Below are positions 1 through 8,302 of a stretch of DNA of 21,770 nucleotides, piece by piece (within the stretch, counting starts at the first letter, position 1; the number at the start of each line of letters is the position of its first letter). Both the position numbers and the translations under genes were made by a program. The stretch lies in the NCBI GenBank assembly GCA_937910385.1, contig CALEPT010000137.1:1-21770 (forward strand), given 5' to 3'. The notes under the pieces were generated by a model, which searched no databases, was not told where the DNA came from, and saw only the letters and a list, made by a program, of their open reading frames with translations. Source of the stretch: an uncultured Ruminococcus sp. (GTDB lineage: Bacteria > Bacillota > Clostridia > Oscillospirales > Ruminococcaceae).

Positions 1-55
1 ATTGTGCAAGTATACGAAATTTAGACCCAGCAGTTGCGGGGTTCTGAATAGTTAC
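1..55. mobile_element. Terminus of an insertion element (IS66-type end), extending out of the window
   Basis: Positions 38-55 read GGGGTTCTGAATAGTTAC. The exact reverse complement occurs at 21718-21735. An 18-bp perfect inverted match at both ends of a 21.7-kb window is very unlikely by chance. Read outward from 55 the end begins GTAAC, and IS66-family ends are known to begin GTAA, so I infer that an IS66-type element lies to the left and ends at 55. No transposase is visible in these 55 bases, so the family is inferred from the terminus and from the IS66 tnpA remnant elsewhere in the window. The chromosome-type sequence with the first promoter starts directly after it. Confidence 0.6.
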
Positions 56-125
56 TGAAATTCAACAAAAATCCCTTTTGTTTTTGTCGGGATTGACAAT
101 TTTAAATCTTATATATCTGTATAGC

Positions 126-154
126 TTGAATTTTTACGAATCATACAGTATAAT
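126..154 (+). promoter_or_regulatory. Sigma-A type promoter for the large membrane protein
   Basis: TTGAAT (126-131), a 17-bp spacer and TATAAT (149-154) form a near-consensus housekeeping promoter. A start about 7 bases downstream would give a leader of about 30 nt with GAGG at 177-180, which supports the ATG at 192. The upstream TTG at 78 lies before this promoter and would not be on that transcript. Confidence 0.65.
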
Positions 155-191
155 AAAAAATATACTACTTTATAATGAGGTGTTTTTAGAA

Positions 192-2540
192 ATGATACAA
201 CTTATTCCGGCTGTGATTATTGCTCTTCTTTCCGGAGTTGTTGCGGCAGGTGTTACTATTAATTACAGACTGCCTGTGAAGCGTGTTCCTTTCAAAAATA
301 TTATAAAACCAAAAGCTCCCGCAAATAAGAAAGCGCCTGCTGCATTTATGCTTGCAGCCGTCCTCACAGCGGTATGCTTTGCAGCTGTAATTATAGCGAT
401 ATGCAGCTTTACGACAGTTGACAGGAATGTTTCAGCGGCAGCTATGATCTGCCTGTCACTTCTGGCTCAGGGGACAATGCTGACGTATATGCTCGGAAGT
501 GAAAAACTTTTCACTGTGCTCAAGCGAGCTCTGTGCGCAGGTATCGTTCTGCTGCTTTGCGAGGTCTTTGTGTTTAATCTCAAGAGCTTCACAAAGGACA
601 GATCAAGCATGGTTGTGGATCATGATTCGATACAAGTCGAAGGAAGTGCGGAATTTTCTGACGATAAGATCATCATTTCAAGCGATACTTCATTCATAAT
701 AGAGGCTCCGCCTGAGTACACCCATGGGATAGTTATTGACGCCGAGCAGAAAAAGCCCGAGGAAAGCATGCCCTTTGAGGTGACCGTTCAGATAAAGGAC
801 GATAATGCAAGGCTCAACTTTGAGACCGCTCAGGACAAGCTTTCAATGGCTGCCGGAACTCCGCTTTCATTTACTGTTAACCATTACGGAGAGTTCCGGG
901 CGCTGAAGATACGTTTTTCAAATATAACCAAGCCTGTTACTATAAGTTCTATTACCCTGTACAGTGCGCTTCCGTTTGAATTTTCAACGCTGAGATTTTT
1001 GGTGCTTCTTGTAATAGTTGCCGCCATTATCGCGGTCAAGGAGTACGGGCTCGCGAATAAACGCTTCAATGAAAGGAAAGGCTCGCATATTCTGGCGGTC
1101 CAGATACTCATTCTGGTTTGTACCGTGAGCGCAGCCTTCTTGGTAAAGCCTGCGCAGTCTTCATTTGAATATGACCCCGACGCACAGCTTCTGAACGAGC
1201 CCTATTCTATGGTATTTGATGCATTCCAGAAAGGGCATACCTACCTTGATTTCAATCCTGAAAGCCAGCTTGAAGAGCTCGAAAACGTTTATGACCGCTC
1301 ACTGCGCGACGAATCGGGAGTATTCGCTTTATGGGATTTTGCATATTATGATCAGCATTATTACTGTTATTTCGGCGTCGCTCCGGTCATTACATTCTAT
1401 TATCCTTACTACTATATTACCGGAAAGCTGCCGACTCTGCACATGGCAACGGCGTTTTTCGGCATACTTTCTATATTCTTCTTCTGTCAGACCCTGCTTG
1501 CGCTGATAAAGGTATTCCACAGGCGACCGAATCTGCTGCTTCTCCTGCTTCTTATACCAGCCTGTGTCAGCTGCTTCGGTGCTTATTATATCATCAACGC
1601 CTCATCCTTGTACGCTCTGCCGGTAGCTTCGGGACTTTGCTATCTGTTCCTTTGCCTGTGGCTGGGAATCACCGCCTGCACTGCAAGAAAAAAGCTCAAT
1701 AGACTGGCACTTCTGTTCATTTCGGGAGCCGCTCTTGCAGCATGTGTAGCTTCCCGTCCCGGAATGGCAGTAAGCTCGCTTGTGCTTGCTCCGCTTTTCC
1801 TCGGGATACTTCTCGATAAGAAGCAAAAGCTCGGCTACAGGCTGTCACAGGCGTGCTGCTTTATGGTACCCCTGCTTGCGGGAGTTTTCGCTGTGATGAT
1901 GTACAATAAAGCCAGATTTGATTCACCGTTCGATTTCGGAGCTTCATATCAGCTTACAGTAAATGATATCCATGCAAATAAGGTGAGCGCTGTCGGTTTC
2001 TTCCCAATGCTCTATCATTATTTTCTTCAGCTTCCAAGACCAAAGAGCGTTTTTCCGTTCTTTGAACCTCAGTTCTGTAGTATCTACAATTACACCAAAT
2101 CAATATATCAAGCCGATTGTATAGGAGTATTATCCTACGCTCTCGTGGCATTCGGCATTATATTCATGCCGATGGCGATACGCAGCAATAATTCCTCCTT
2201 CGGCACAAAGAGCTCAAAGCTGCGCAAGAACAGCTTTATCGTGCTTTGCCTGCTGTTTGCACTGTTTATAGCATGGGAGGACTTCTGTCTCGGCGGAGTT
2301 CATACACGCTACACGATAGATATTCTGCCGCTCCTCACAATGATGTCATTCCTTGTTATGCTGAGTGTTAACCGCAATCCGGAGAAAGCTCCGTTCAGAT
2401 ACAAGATGTCGGTTATAGCTCTTGCGGCAACATTCTGTATAGCATGGCTGTTTGTGATATCTCCGCGTGAGGCTAATATAATGAAAAACTGTCCGAATCT
2501 TTATGATACGATAGAGGATCTCGTTATTTTCTGGCAGTAA
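192..2540 (+). CDS. Large polytopic membrane protein, possibly GT-C-like, function unknown
   Basis: This encodes a 782-residue integral membrane protein. The N-terminal half has about four hydrophobic segments. These are followed by a soluble, probably extracytoplasmic, beta-rich insert at roughly residues 135-265. Many more membrane segments follow to the C terminus. The middle contains an aromatic-rich stretch, YYDQHYYCYFGVAPV, near residue 395. I associate that pattern with uncharacterised Firmicute membrane proteins resembling GT-C sugar transferases (GT39/ArnT-like architecture). No lipid-sugar ligand site can be proven. The start is set at the ATG with GAGG 11 bases upstream and a consensus promoter at 126-154; an in-frame TTG at 78 lies upstream of the promoter. 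The gene stands alone and ends at a bidirectional terminator facing cobO. A role in decorating cell-surface polymers is only inferred. Confidence 0.75.
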   Translation: MIQLIPAVIIALLSGVVAAGVTINYRLPVKRVPFKNIIKPKAPANKKAPAAFMLAAVLTAVCFAAVIIAICSFTTVDRNVSAAAMICLSLLAQGTMLTYMLGSEKLFTVLKRALCAGIVLLLCEVFVFNLKSFTKDRSSMVVDHDSIQVEGSAEFSDDKIIISSDTSFIIEAPPEYTHGIVIDAEQKKPEESMPFEVTVQIKDDNARLNFETAQDKLSMAAGTPLSFTVNHYGEFRALKIRFSNITKPVTISSITLYSALPFEFSTLRFLVLLVIVAAIIAVKEYGLANKRFNERKGSHILAVQILILVCTVSAAFLVKPAQSSFEYDPDAQLLNEPYSMVFDAFQKGHTYLDFNPESQLEELENVYDRSLRDESGVFALWDFAYYDQHYYCYFGVAPVITFYYPYYYITGKLPTLHMATAFFGILSIFFFCQTLLALIKVFHRRPNLLLLLLLIPACVSCFGAYYIINASSLYALPVASGLCYLFLCLWLGITACTARKKLNRLALLFISGAALAACVASRPGMAVSSLVLAPLFLGILLDKKQKLGYRLSQACCFMVPLLAGVFAVMMYNKARFDSPFDFGASYQLTVNDIHANKVSAVGFFPMLYHYFLQLPRPKSVFPFFEPQFCSIYNYTKSIYQADCIGVLSYALVAFGIIFMPMAIRSNNSSFGTKSSKLRKNSFIVLCLLFALFIAWEDFCLGGVHTRYTIDILPLLTMMSFLVMLSVNRNPEKAPFRYKMSVIALAATFCIAWLFVISPREANIMKNCPNLYDTIEDLVIFWQ

Positions 2541-2584
2541 AACTGCTCAGCAGTATTACAAGTCCGTTAAGAGTGAATATAATA

Positions 2585-2616
2585 AAAACGGCTGTATCTC
2601 TACAGCCGTTTTCTTT
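2585..2616. terminator. Bidirectional intrinsic terminator between convergent genes
   Basis: A perfect 12-bp stem (2585-2596 with 2601-2612) closes a TCTC loop. T-rich sequence follows on the plus strand, and A-rich sequence precedes it, giving T-rich sequence on the minus strand. It lies between the stop of the membrane protein and the stop of cobO, so it can serve both. Confidence 0.8.
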
Positions 2617-2624
2617 TATCCGGG

Positions 2625-3140
2625 TCAGTATTCGATTCCCCTGCGGGCGGGCAAGCCGTTTTCATAGGGATGTCTGATAGATCTGATCTCGCTGTGGTAA
2701 TCGGCAGCTTCGCAAAAAATCTGTGCAGGCTCTCTGCCGGTAAGCACAAGCTCAATATTTTCAGGGCAGTTGAGAACAAGATATTCCGCGCAGGAACGGT
2801 CAAGCAGACCTGTGTTGTATGCTCCGAAAAATTCATCTAAGACTATCATGTCAGCAGAGGCTTTTTCAATTATATTTTTTGCCTCCGAAAGCATTTCATT
2901 ATGCCTTTTTAATACCGCTGATCTTTCTTCATCATTCATTTCAAATGTAAATTTATTGCATTCTTCACAGCAGCTGACTTTGATGCCGTCTATTGATCTG
3001 AGCAAGGCTATTTCCGAGGAGGTCCCGTTCTTAAGAAACTGGCAGAAGCATACAAGCATTCCTGCGCCTGCCGCACGTATCGCGATTCCGGTTGCAGCCG
3101 TAGTTTTTCCTTTTCCGTCACCGCTGTAAATATGTATCAT
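2625..3140 (-). CDS. cobO: Cob(I)alamin/cob(I)yrinic acid a,c-diamide adenosyltransferase, CobO/BtuR type
   Basis: The product (171 residues) transfers the adenosyl group of ATP to the cobalt of a corrinoid, giving adenosylcobalamin or its precursors, in the cytoplasm. The N terminus reads IHIYSGDGKGKTTAA, the modified P-loop typical of the CobA/CobO/BtuR family. VLDEF in the middle is the family Walker-B-like strand. VLTGREPAQ near residue 145 is also typical. I chose the start at 3140 because GAAAGGACGATATCA precedes this ATG and the protein then begins directly with the P-loop strand; the longer frame adds 13 residues unlike the family. The gene is alone here, with no other cobalamin genes in the window. 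It may support corrinoid salvage, even though the nearby methionine synthase (metE) does not need cobalamin. Confidence 0.9.
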   Translation of the reverse strand: MIHIYSGDGKGKTTAATGIAIRAAGAGMLVCFCQFLKNGTSSEIALLRSIDGIKVSCCEECNKFTFEMNDEERSAVLKRHNEMLSEAKNIIEKASADMIVLDEFFGAYNTGLLDRSCAEYLVLNCPENIELVLTGREPAQIFCEAADYHSEIRSIRHPYENGLPARRGIEY

Positions 3141-3222
3141 TGATATCGTCCTTTCGATCCTGGGGTTGAAGCGTCTCACAGGGCTTATGAGGGATATGCT
3201 TCCGCTTGTTGGTTATGGCTAT

Positions 3223-3256
3223 ATTATATCATAAAAGCGCGGCGTTATGATATAAT
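3223..3256. repeat. 12-bp perfect inverted repeat upstream of cobO
   Basis: ATTATATCATAA (3223-3234) and TTATGATATAAT (3245-3256) flank a GC-rich 10-base spacer. Each arm contains TATAAT on one strand (leftward for cobO at 3228-3223, rightward at 3251-3256), so it may be a pair of divergent -10 elements, an operator or a cruciform. The ATTATATCATA sequence occurs again at 3338-3348. Confidence 0.5.
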
Positions 3257-3272
3257 TGCCCGATTGCAGGGA

Positions 3273-3342
3273 GTGCTGTGGAACAGCACGTATCTGCAAG
3301 GGCGTTTTAATCAATTATAATGAATGCTCTGCATTCATTATA
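3273..3342. repeat. Two further hairpins in the cobO-GH51 gap
   Basis: The 364-base gap between cobO and the arabinofuranosidase holds no supported gene. It contains a 7-bp stem GTGCTGT/ACAGCAC with a three-base loop (about 3273-3289) and a perfect 12-bp stem, TATAATGAATGC (3316-3327) with GCATTCATTATA (3331-3342), with a three-base loop. Neither has a T-tract typical of a terminator. With the 3223-3256 repeat this makes three palindromes in about 120 bases, which suggests a small non-coding repeat element or a regulatory array. Confidence 0.5.
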
Positions 3343-3458
3343 TCATAGTAATGTTCATGAAAGCAATAAATTGCGGAGAAAATCTGAGTTTTTTGTTTCC
3401 TGAACGCAACATAACGGTGCGCCGAAGATAAAAAACCGGAAATATCACTCCGCGCCCG

Positions 3459-3487
3459 TTGCATTGTTCACGATTATGCGTTATAAT
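3459..3487 (+). promoter_or_regulatory. Promoter for the GH51 gene
   Basis: TTGCAT (3459-3464), a 17-base spacer and TATAAT (3482-3487) lie immediately upstream of the ribosome site AAAGGAG (3495-3501). The predicted transcript start is then almost at the ribosome site, giving a very short leader. Confidence 0.5.
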
Positions 3488-3504
3488 TTTATTAAAAGGA
3501 GCTG

Positions 3505-4989
3505 ATGGCATTGAAAACTGCATATCTGAAATATGATCCGGACAAAACCCTCTCCCACATAAGTCCTGAGATCTACGGACACTTTTCCGAACACCTCGGC
3601 AGGTGTATCTATAACGGAATATATGTCGGCAAAGACAGCGATATATCCAACATCAACGGTATAAGAAAAGATGCTGTCAATGCGCTGAAGGAGATAGGTA
3701 TACCGGTTTTGCGCTGGCCGGGAGGCTGCTTTGCAGACGAGTATCACTGGCATGATGGTGTGGGATCAGAGCGCAAGCCCATACTAAATTCAAACTGGGG
3801 AAGAGTTTCTGAGGATAACAGCTTTGGTACCCATGAATTTTTTGAATTATGCGAATTGCTTGGGTGTAAGGCGTATATTGCAGGAAATATGGGCAGCGGT
3901 TCTGTTAAGGAGCTCTCCGAATGGATACAGTATATTACAGCTCCTGCCGATACTCCATTAGGCAGCGAGCGAAAAGCCAACGGGCACGAAGATCCGTGGA
4001 CTCTGGAATATCTTGGTATAGGCAATGAGAACTGGGGCGGCGGAGGAAATATGCGTCCTGAGGCATACGCTGATCTTTATCGGCAATATCAGACATTTGC
4101 TAAAAATTACAATAACTATGATATGGTGAAGGTCGCCTGCGGTCCGAATTCCGACGATTATCATTGGACAGAAGGTATAATGCAGAGTTTGAAACCATGG
4201 CATACGGGAGCAATTTCACTCCACTATTATACCATTCCTACCGGAGAATGGTCGCACAAGGGTGACGCGGTCGATTTCTCTGAATATGAATACTACAGTA
4301 CAATTGCTGCAAGCTTATACATGGACGAGCTTATCAACAGACATGGAACGATAATGGATAAGTACGATGATGAGCGAAAAATAAAGCTTATCATTGATGA
4401 ATGGGGCTGTTGGTATGATGTTGAGAAGGGTACTGAGCCGGGATTTCTATATCAGCAGAATACAATGCGTGACGCTATTGTTGCGGCTATCAATCTCAAT
4501 ATCTTCAACAATCACTCTGACAGAGTTATCATGGCTAATCTGGCGCAGACTATGAACGTTTTGCAGGCAGTTCTGCTCAGCGACGGCGAAAGTCTTGTTA
4601 AAACTCCTACGTGGCAGGTTTTCAGGCTGTTCCTGCCTCATCACGGTGCGGAGCTTGTGAGGACTTCATGCGCGGTTCCGTTCATTACCAATGATGATAT
4701 TGAGATACCGCAGATAAGCTGCTCAATGTCAAAGAAAAACGATGAATTGTTTCTGACTTTATCTAACATCTCACTTGACGAGCCATGCTCAATGCTCATT
4801 GACTCTGAAAAAAGTGGGATAAGCTTTGCCTCGGCTCAGATAATAACTGCAGATGTACATAGCTTCAACGACTTTGGCAAAGAAGAAAATGTCTGCATAC
4901 ATGACTACAGCGGCTTCAATATCACAGACGGAAAATTAACGCTTGAGCTGCCGCCGTGCTCGGTGGTCTCCGTGAAAATATGCGGGTGA
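3505..4989 (+). CDS. Alpha-L-arabinofuranosidase, glycoside hydrolase family 51
   Basis: The product (494 residues, normal for GH51) removes terminal alpha-L-arabinofuranosyl groups from arabinoxylan- or arabinan-derived oligosaccharides. No signal peptide is visible, so it should act in the cytoplasm on imported oligosaccharides. Family hallmarks are YGHFSEHLGRCIYNG near residue 24, LRWPGGCFADEYHW near 69, and LGIGNENWGGGG with the acid/base glutamate at residue 175. The nucleophile glutamate is residue 299 in LIIDEWG. A C-terminal beta-sandwich follows from about residue 385. Translation may start at the ATG, three bases after AAAGGAG, or at the in-frame TTG at 3511, whose spacing is better. 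No transporter or other pentose gene is adjacent. The gene has its own promoter and ends at a hairpin facing metF. Confidence 0.93.
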   Translation: MALKTAYLKYDPDKTLSHISPEIYGHFSEHLGRCIYNGIYVGKDSDISNINGIRKDAVNALKEIGIPVLRWPGGCFADEYHWHDGVGSERKPILNSNWGRVSEDNSFGTHEFFELCELLGCKAYIAGNMGSGSVKELSEWIQYITAPADTPLGSERKANGHEDPWTLEYLGIGNENWGGGGNMRPEAYADLYRQYQTFAKNYNNYDMVKVACGPNSDDYHWTEGIMQSLKPWHTGAISLHYYTIPTGEWSHKGDAVDFSEYEYYSTIAASLYMDELINRHGTIMDKYDDERKIKLIIDEWGCWYDVEKGTEPGFLYQQNTMRDAIVAAINLNIFNNHSDRVIMANLAQTMNVLQAVLLSDGESLVKTPTWQVFRLFLPHHGAELVRTSCAVPFITNDDIEIPQISCSMSKKNDELFLTLSNISLDEPCSMLIDSEKSGISFASAQIITADVHSFNDFGKEENVCIHDYSGFNITDGKLTLELPPCSVVSVKICG

Positions 4990-4998
4990 AGAAATAAT

Positions 4999-5020
4999 AT
5001 AAAAGGAAGCATCCTTTTAT
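4999..5020. terminator. AT-rich hairpin between convergent GH51 and metF genes
   Basis: ATAAAAGGA (4999-5007) pairs perfectly with TCCTTTTAT (5012-5020) across AGCA. It sits between two convergent stop codons, as expected for a shared terminator, but the stem is AT-rich and the T-tract is part of the stem, so it is weak. Confidence 0.5.
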
Positions 5021-5057
5021 GAATCCATATGAAATTCGTGCGCGGAAAAATCACGTC

Positions 5058-5939
5058 CTACATACCGATCGTTGGGACAGTCAAGATAAGACTTTGCACC
5101 GCTCCGTATATTTTATGTGCGATATACGGATCATTCATCGTATATAGGTGGATCCCGTCGATATCTTCTGCAACGAGGTCTGTGATCTGGTCAACAGCAT
5201 ATGCGATACCGGCATCTCGCAGGGCTGTCGGATTATCTCCATAGCGTTCAAGAATACGTACAAATTTTGTTGGCAGTTTAACCTTGCAAAGCTTCACCAT
5301 TCGTTCGATCTGTCGTTTATTTGTGACCGGCATAATGCCTGCTTCGATCGGTACATTTATCCCTGCGAGCCGGGCATTTTCACGAAAAGCATAGAAGTCG
5401 CTGTTATCAAGAAATAGCTGCGTTATCAGGTGATCTACACCGCAATCGACCTTGTTTTTGAGATGGTCGATATCATCGGCAGCATTTGTGCTTTCGGGGT
5501 GTGTTTCGGGGTAGCATGCGGCGATGATATTAAAGTCATAATTTTCACGAATGAAAGTAACGAGCTCATTTGCATGGCGGAAATCACCTGCTGCCTCACT
5601 GCCTTGGGGGATATCTCCGCGCAGAGCGAGTACGTTTTCGATTCCGTTTGCCTTTATGCAGTCAAGTATATTTGATGCTTGTGCTTTCGTCAGATTGATG
5701 CAAGGCAGATGTGCAACACTGTTCATGCCGTATTTCGTGATAATATCCGAGGCGATCTGAATCGTTCTGCAGCCGTTTTTACCGCCTCCGGCACCGTAGG
5801 TCACGCTTATGAAGTCGGGACAGATATCCGACAGCTGTTCGAGAGTGCTATAAATAACACTCTCGTCAGAATCAGGTTTCGGAGGAAATATCTCCAGCGA
5901 AAACACCGTTTTGTCCTTGAAAATATCAGCTGTTCTCAT
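5058..5939 (-). CDS. metF: 5,10-methylenetetrahydrofolate reductase
   Basis: The product (about 293 residues) reduces 5,10-methylene-THF to 5-methyl-THF, the methyl donor for methionine synthesis. Visible family features are the N-terminal FSLEIFPPK strand with the conserved acidic residue, SVTYGAGG, HLPCINLT, ALRGDIPQG, CYPETHPES and the flavin-barrel motif ITQLFLDN. GIMPV follows later. The start was chosen at 5939, where AAAGAGG precedes the ATG by 7 bases. The longer frame would add 19 residues derived from the metE end. With this start metF overlaps the last 14 bases of metE, implying translational coupling. It is the distal gene of the LysR-metE-metF cluster and supplies the co-substrate for MetE, so co-regulation makes sense. 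Confidence 0.93.
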   Translation of the reverse strand: MRTADIFKDKTVFSLEIFPPKPDSDESVIYSTLEQLSDICPDFISVTYGAGGGKNGCRTIQIASDIITKYGMNSVAHLPCINLTKAQASNILDCIKANGIENVLALRGDIPQGSEAAGDFRHANELVTFIRENYDFNIIAACYPETHPESTNAADDIDHLKNKVDCGVDHLITQLFLDNSDFYAFRENARLAGINVPIEAGIMPVTNKRQIERMVKLCKVKLPTKFVRILERYGDNPTALRDAGIAYAVDQITDLVAEDIDGIHLYTMNDPYIAHKIYGAVQSLILTVPTIGM

Positions 5940-8199
5940 TTCGTGCCTCTTTTGCTGCTGCAACGAGATTTTTAAGGCTTGGTACAGTTTCTTCATTGCC
6001 TCTTGTTTTCAGTCCGCAGTCGGGATTTACCCACAGCTTGGAAACAGGAATGCGCTCTGTCATCTTGTTGATAGCCGTCTTTATTTCCTCCTTGGACGGA
6101 ACTCTCGGCGAATGAATGTCATAAACGCCGGGACCTACTTCTGTGCGGAAGTTATTTTCTTTCAGAACATCGAGGATAGTCAGGTCGGAGCGCGAAGCTT
6201 CAAAGGTGATAACATCTGCGTCCATATCATCAATGTCCTTGATGATGTCGGCAAATTCGCTGTAACACATATGAGTATGTATCTGCGTTTCGGGTCTCAC
6301 ACCGCTGTGAACGTATCTGAAGGCAGGGATGGCCCAGTCAAGATAGTCCTCTCTCCAGTCAGACTTGCGCAGCGGAAGCTTTTCACGCAGAGCAGCTTCA
6401 TCGACCTGAATGATGCTGATGCCGTTTGCTTCAAGGTCAAGTACCTCCTCGCGGATAGCAAGCGCTATCTGGAAAGCGCTCTCCTTCAGGGAAATGTCCT
6501 CGCGCGGGAACGACCAGTTGAGAATTGTAACAGGACCTGTGAGCATGCCCTTCATCGGCTTGTCGGTCAGACTCTGTGCGTACTTCGACCATCTCACGGT
6601 CATGGGCTTCGCCCTGGAAATATCGCCCCATACAACAGGGGGCTTCACGCAGCGGGTACCGTAAGACTGTACCCATGCTTTTTCTGTGAAGATGTAACCA
6701 TTAAGGCACTCGCCAAAATATTCTACCATGTCGTTGCGCTCGAATTCACCGTGAACGAGAACATCAAGACCGATCTCCTCCTGCAATGCAACACACTCCG
6801 CTATCTTCTCCTTGATAAATTGCTCATATTCAGCTTCGGTTATTTCGCCCTTGCGGAATGCGGAGCGGTTCGCCTTTACCTCGGCAGTCTGGGGGAATGA
6901 ACCGATAGTAGTCGTCGGGAAAAGCGGCATATCAAAGCGTGCCTTCTGAATTTTCTCACGCTCTGCAAATTCGGGAAGTCTTACAAAATCGCTGTCGGTA
7001 AGCTGAGCGACCTTTTCTCTTACGGCAGGATTTCCACCGCTCCTCGGCTCGCTGTGGAGTGCCGCATTCAGGCGGTATTCCTTGGTTTCGATGGGATCTT
7101 CCGAATCAAATATAATTTTCAGCTCCGCAAGCTCGCCAAGTTTTTCTTCTGCATAGGCAAAGTGCTTTTTATAGCTTTCAGGCAGCTTAGTTTCATTTGC
7201 AAGCGTGCAGGGAACGTGAATGAGCGAGCAAGACGTGTTCAGCACGATGCTCTGCACATACTTTTTCAGTTCAAGAACGGCAAATGTGGTGTGCCCGTAG
7301 TTGTTTCGCCAGATGTTCTTACCGTTAACAACGCCTGCGAACAGCACCTTATCCTTCGGGAAACCGTTTGCCCTGACAAGTTCAAGGGACTTTTTACCCT
7401 CTACAAGATCAAGTCCGATACCGTCAAAATTCAGTTCACAGATCTCGTTATAGCAGTCGCGTACATCTCCGAAATAGGTCTGCAAGAGCACTTTTACGCC
7501 GTACTTGTTTGCGAGTATCTTCTCATAGAGCGACACAAAAAGCGCAGTATCCTCAGTGGTCATGTCCTTTACAAGTGAAGGCTCGTCAAGCTGTACCCAC
7601 TCTGCACCGAGCTCGCCGAATCTGCGCAGCAGCTCCGAATAAGCCGCAGCAGCGGAGTCCACAAAATCGGCGGCTGCCTTTGTACCTGTATATCTTGCCA
7701 GTTTAAGGAAAGTGTACGCACCGATGACAACGGGCTTGGTTTTTACGCCGTTCTCTAAAGCTTCACTGAACAGGTCAAAGGGCTTCGTGCCAACCAGCTT
7801 TATATCCGTTGTATCGTCTATCTCAGGCACCATGTAGTGGTAGTTGGTGTTGTACCACTTTTTCATTGCAAGTGCCTTGACGTCACCCTTTTTGCCCTGA
7901 TATCCTCTTGCGGCTGCAAAGTATGTATCGAGCGAGGGAAGTCCGAGGGCGGTATATCTTTTGGGAACAGCATTCAGCAGAAAAGCCGTGTCGAGCACTC
8001 CGTCATAGAACGAAAAATCGTTTGACGGGATAAAGTCGAGTCCGCTGTTCTTCTGTAAATTCAGGTTATGCAGTCGTATCTCCTTTGCTGTCTGTTCCAG
8101 TTCGGCAGCGGTAATTTCGCCTCTGAAGTATTTTTCGCTTGCGAATTTCAGTTCACGAAGATTGCCGATTCTCGGGTATCCGATGATCGATGTGTTCAT
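5926..8199 (-). CDS. metE: Cobalamin-independent methionine synthase (5-methyltetrahydropteroyltriglutamate-homocysteine methyltransferase)
   Basis: The product (757 residues, typical for MetE) transfers the methyl group of 5-methyl-THF polyglutamate directly to homocysteine, making methionine in the cytoplasm. The catalytic zinc ligands are all present: His643 and Cys645 (HTHMCYSEF), Glu667 (VITFEAS) and Cys728 (NPDCGLKTR). Each lies two residues beyond its E. coli counterpart. The N-terminal barrel begins IIGYPRIGNLRELKFASEKY, as in the family. The start has TGGAGGAATAGGAA upstream, a strong ribosome site. A TATAAT element at 8235-8240 lacks a good -35, consistent with dependence on an activator. 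The LysR-type regulator immediately upstream and the palindrome at 8286-8302 are the likely control. metF follows with a 14-base overlap. Confidence 0.97.
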   Translation of the reverse strand: MNTSIIGYPRIGNLRELKFASEKYFRGEITAAELEQTAKEIRLHNLNLQKNSGLDFIPSNDFSFYDGVLDTAFLLNAVPKRYTALGLPSLDTYFAAARGYQGKKGDVKALAMKKWYNTNYHYMVPEIDDTTDIKLVGTKPFDLFSEALENGVKTKPVVIGAYTFLKLARYTGTKAAADFVDSAAAAYSELLRRFGELGAEWVQLDEPSLVKDMTTEDTALFVSLYEKILANKYGVKVLLQTYFGDVRDCYNEICELNFDGIGLDLVEGKKSLELVRANGFPKDKVLFAGVVNGKNIWRNNYGHTTFAVLELKKYVQSIVLNTSCSLIHVPCTLANETKLPESYKKHFAYAEEKLGELAELKIIFDSEDPIETKEYRLNAALHSEPRSGGNPAVREKVAQLTDSDFVRLPEFAEREKIQKARFDMPLFPTTTIGSFPQTAEVKANRSAFRKGEITEAEYEQFIKEKIAECVALQEEIGLDVLVHGEFERNDMVEYFGECLNGYIFTEKAWVQSYGTRCVKPPVVWGDISRAKPMTVRWSKYAQSLTDKPMKGMLTGPVTILNWSFPREDISLKESAFQIALAIREEVLDLEANGISIIQVDEAALREKLPLRKSDWREDYLDWAIPAFRYVHSGVRPETQIHTHMCYSEFADIIKDIDDMDADVITFEASRSDLTILDVLKENNFRTEVGPGVYDIHSPRVPSKEEIKTAINKMTERIPVSKLWVNPDCGLKTRGNEETVPSLKNLVAAAKEARNENS

Positions 8200-8234
8200 T
8201 TCCTATTCCTCCAGTATGTTTAGTCGATATACCC

Positions 8235-8240
8235 ATTATA
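8235..8240 (-). promoter_or_regulatory. -10 element of the metE promoter
   Basis: On the minus strand GTGATATAATGGG contains a perfect TATAAT, and the ATG of metE lies 35 bases downstream. The hexamer 17 bases upstream (TAACGC) is a poor -35 element, which fits an activator-dependent promoter. Confidence 0.5.
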
Positions 8241-8285
8241 TCACATCTGTCGGAAATGCGTTAATATCAAAAAATCATAACAAGC

Positions 8286-8302
8286 CATAGCTAAAAGCTA
8301 TA
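8286..8302. promoter_or_regulatory. Palindromic LysR/MET-box-like operator upstream of metE
   Basis: The plus strand has CATAG, seven bases, then CTATA, with a perfect 6-bp core ATAGCT/AGCTAT around AAA. Its length and outer bases match the shape of the TATAGTTT-N-AAACTATA MET box described for LysR-type MtaR/MetR regulators in streptococci, and it has the palindromic architecture of LysR sites. It begins directly after the LysR stop codon and about 46 bases upstream of the metE -10. It could alternatively be a weak LysR terminator, but no T-tract follows it on the minus strand. Confidence 0.45.

Noticed and set aside
78..191. TTG start at 78 for the large membrane protein
   Set aside because: It lies upstream of a consensus promoter (126-154) and has no ribosome site; the ATG at 192 has both.
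2770..3129. 119-codon plus-strand frame opposite cobO
   Set aside because: Shadow of cobO; no start signal and low-complexity composition.
5911..6900. 329-codon plus-strand frame opposite metE
   Set aside because: It is antisense to the well-supported metE with all zinc ligands, and has no family resemblance or ribosome site.
7054..7578. 174-codon plus-strand frame opposite metE
   Set aside because: Shadow of metE without independent support.
8200..8302. Riboswitch (SAM, cobalamin or T-box) upstream of metE
   Set aside because: The leader is about 100 bases and none of the conserved cores of these riboswitches was found; a LysR site fits better.
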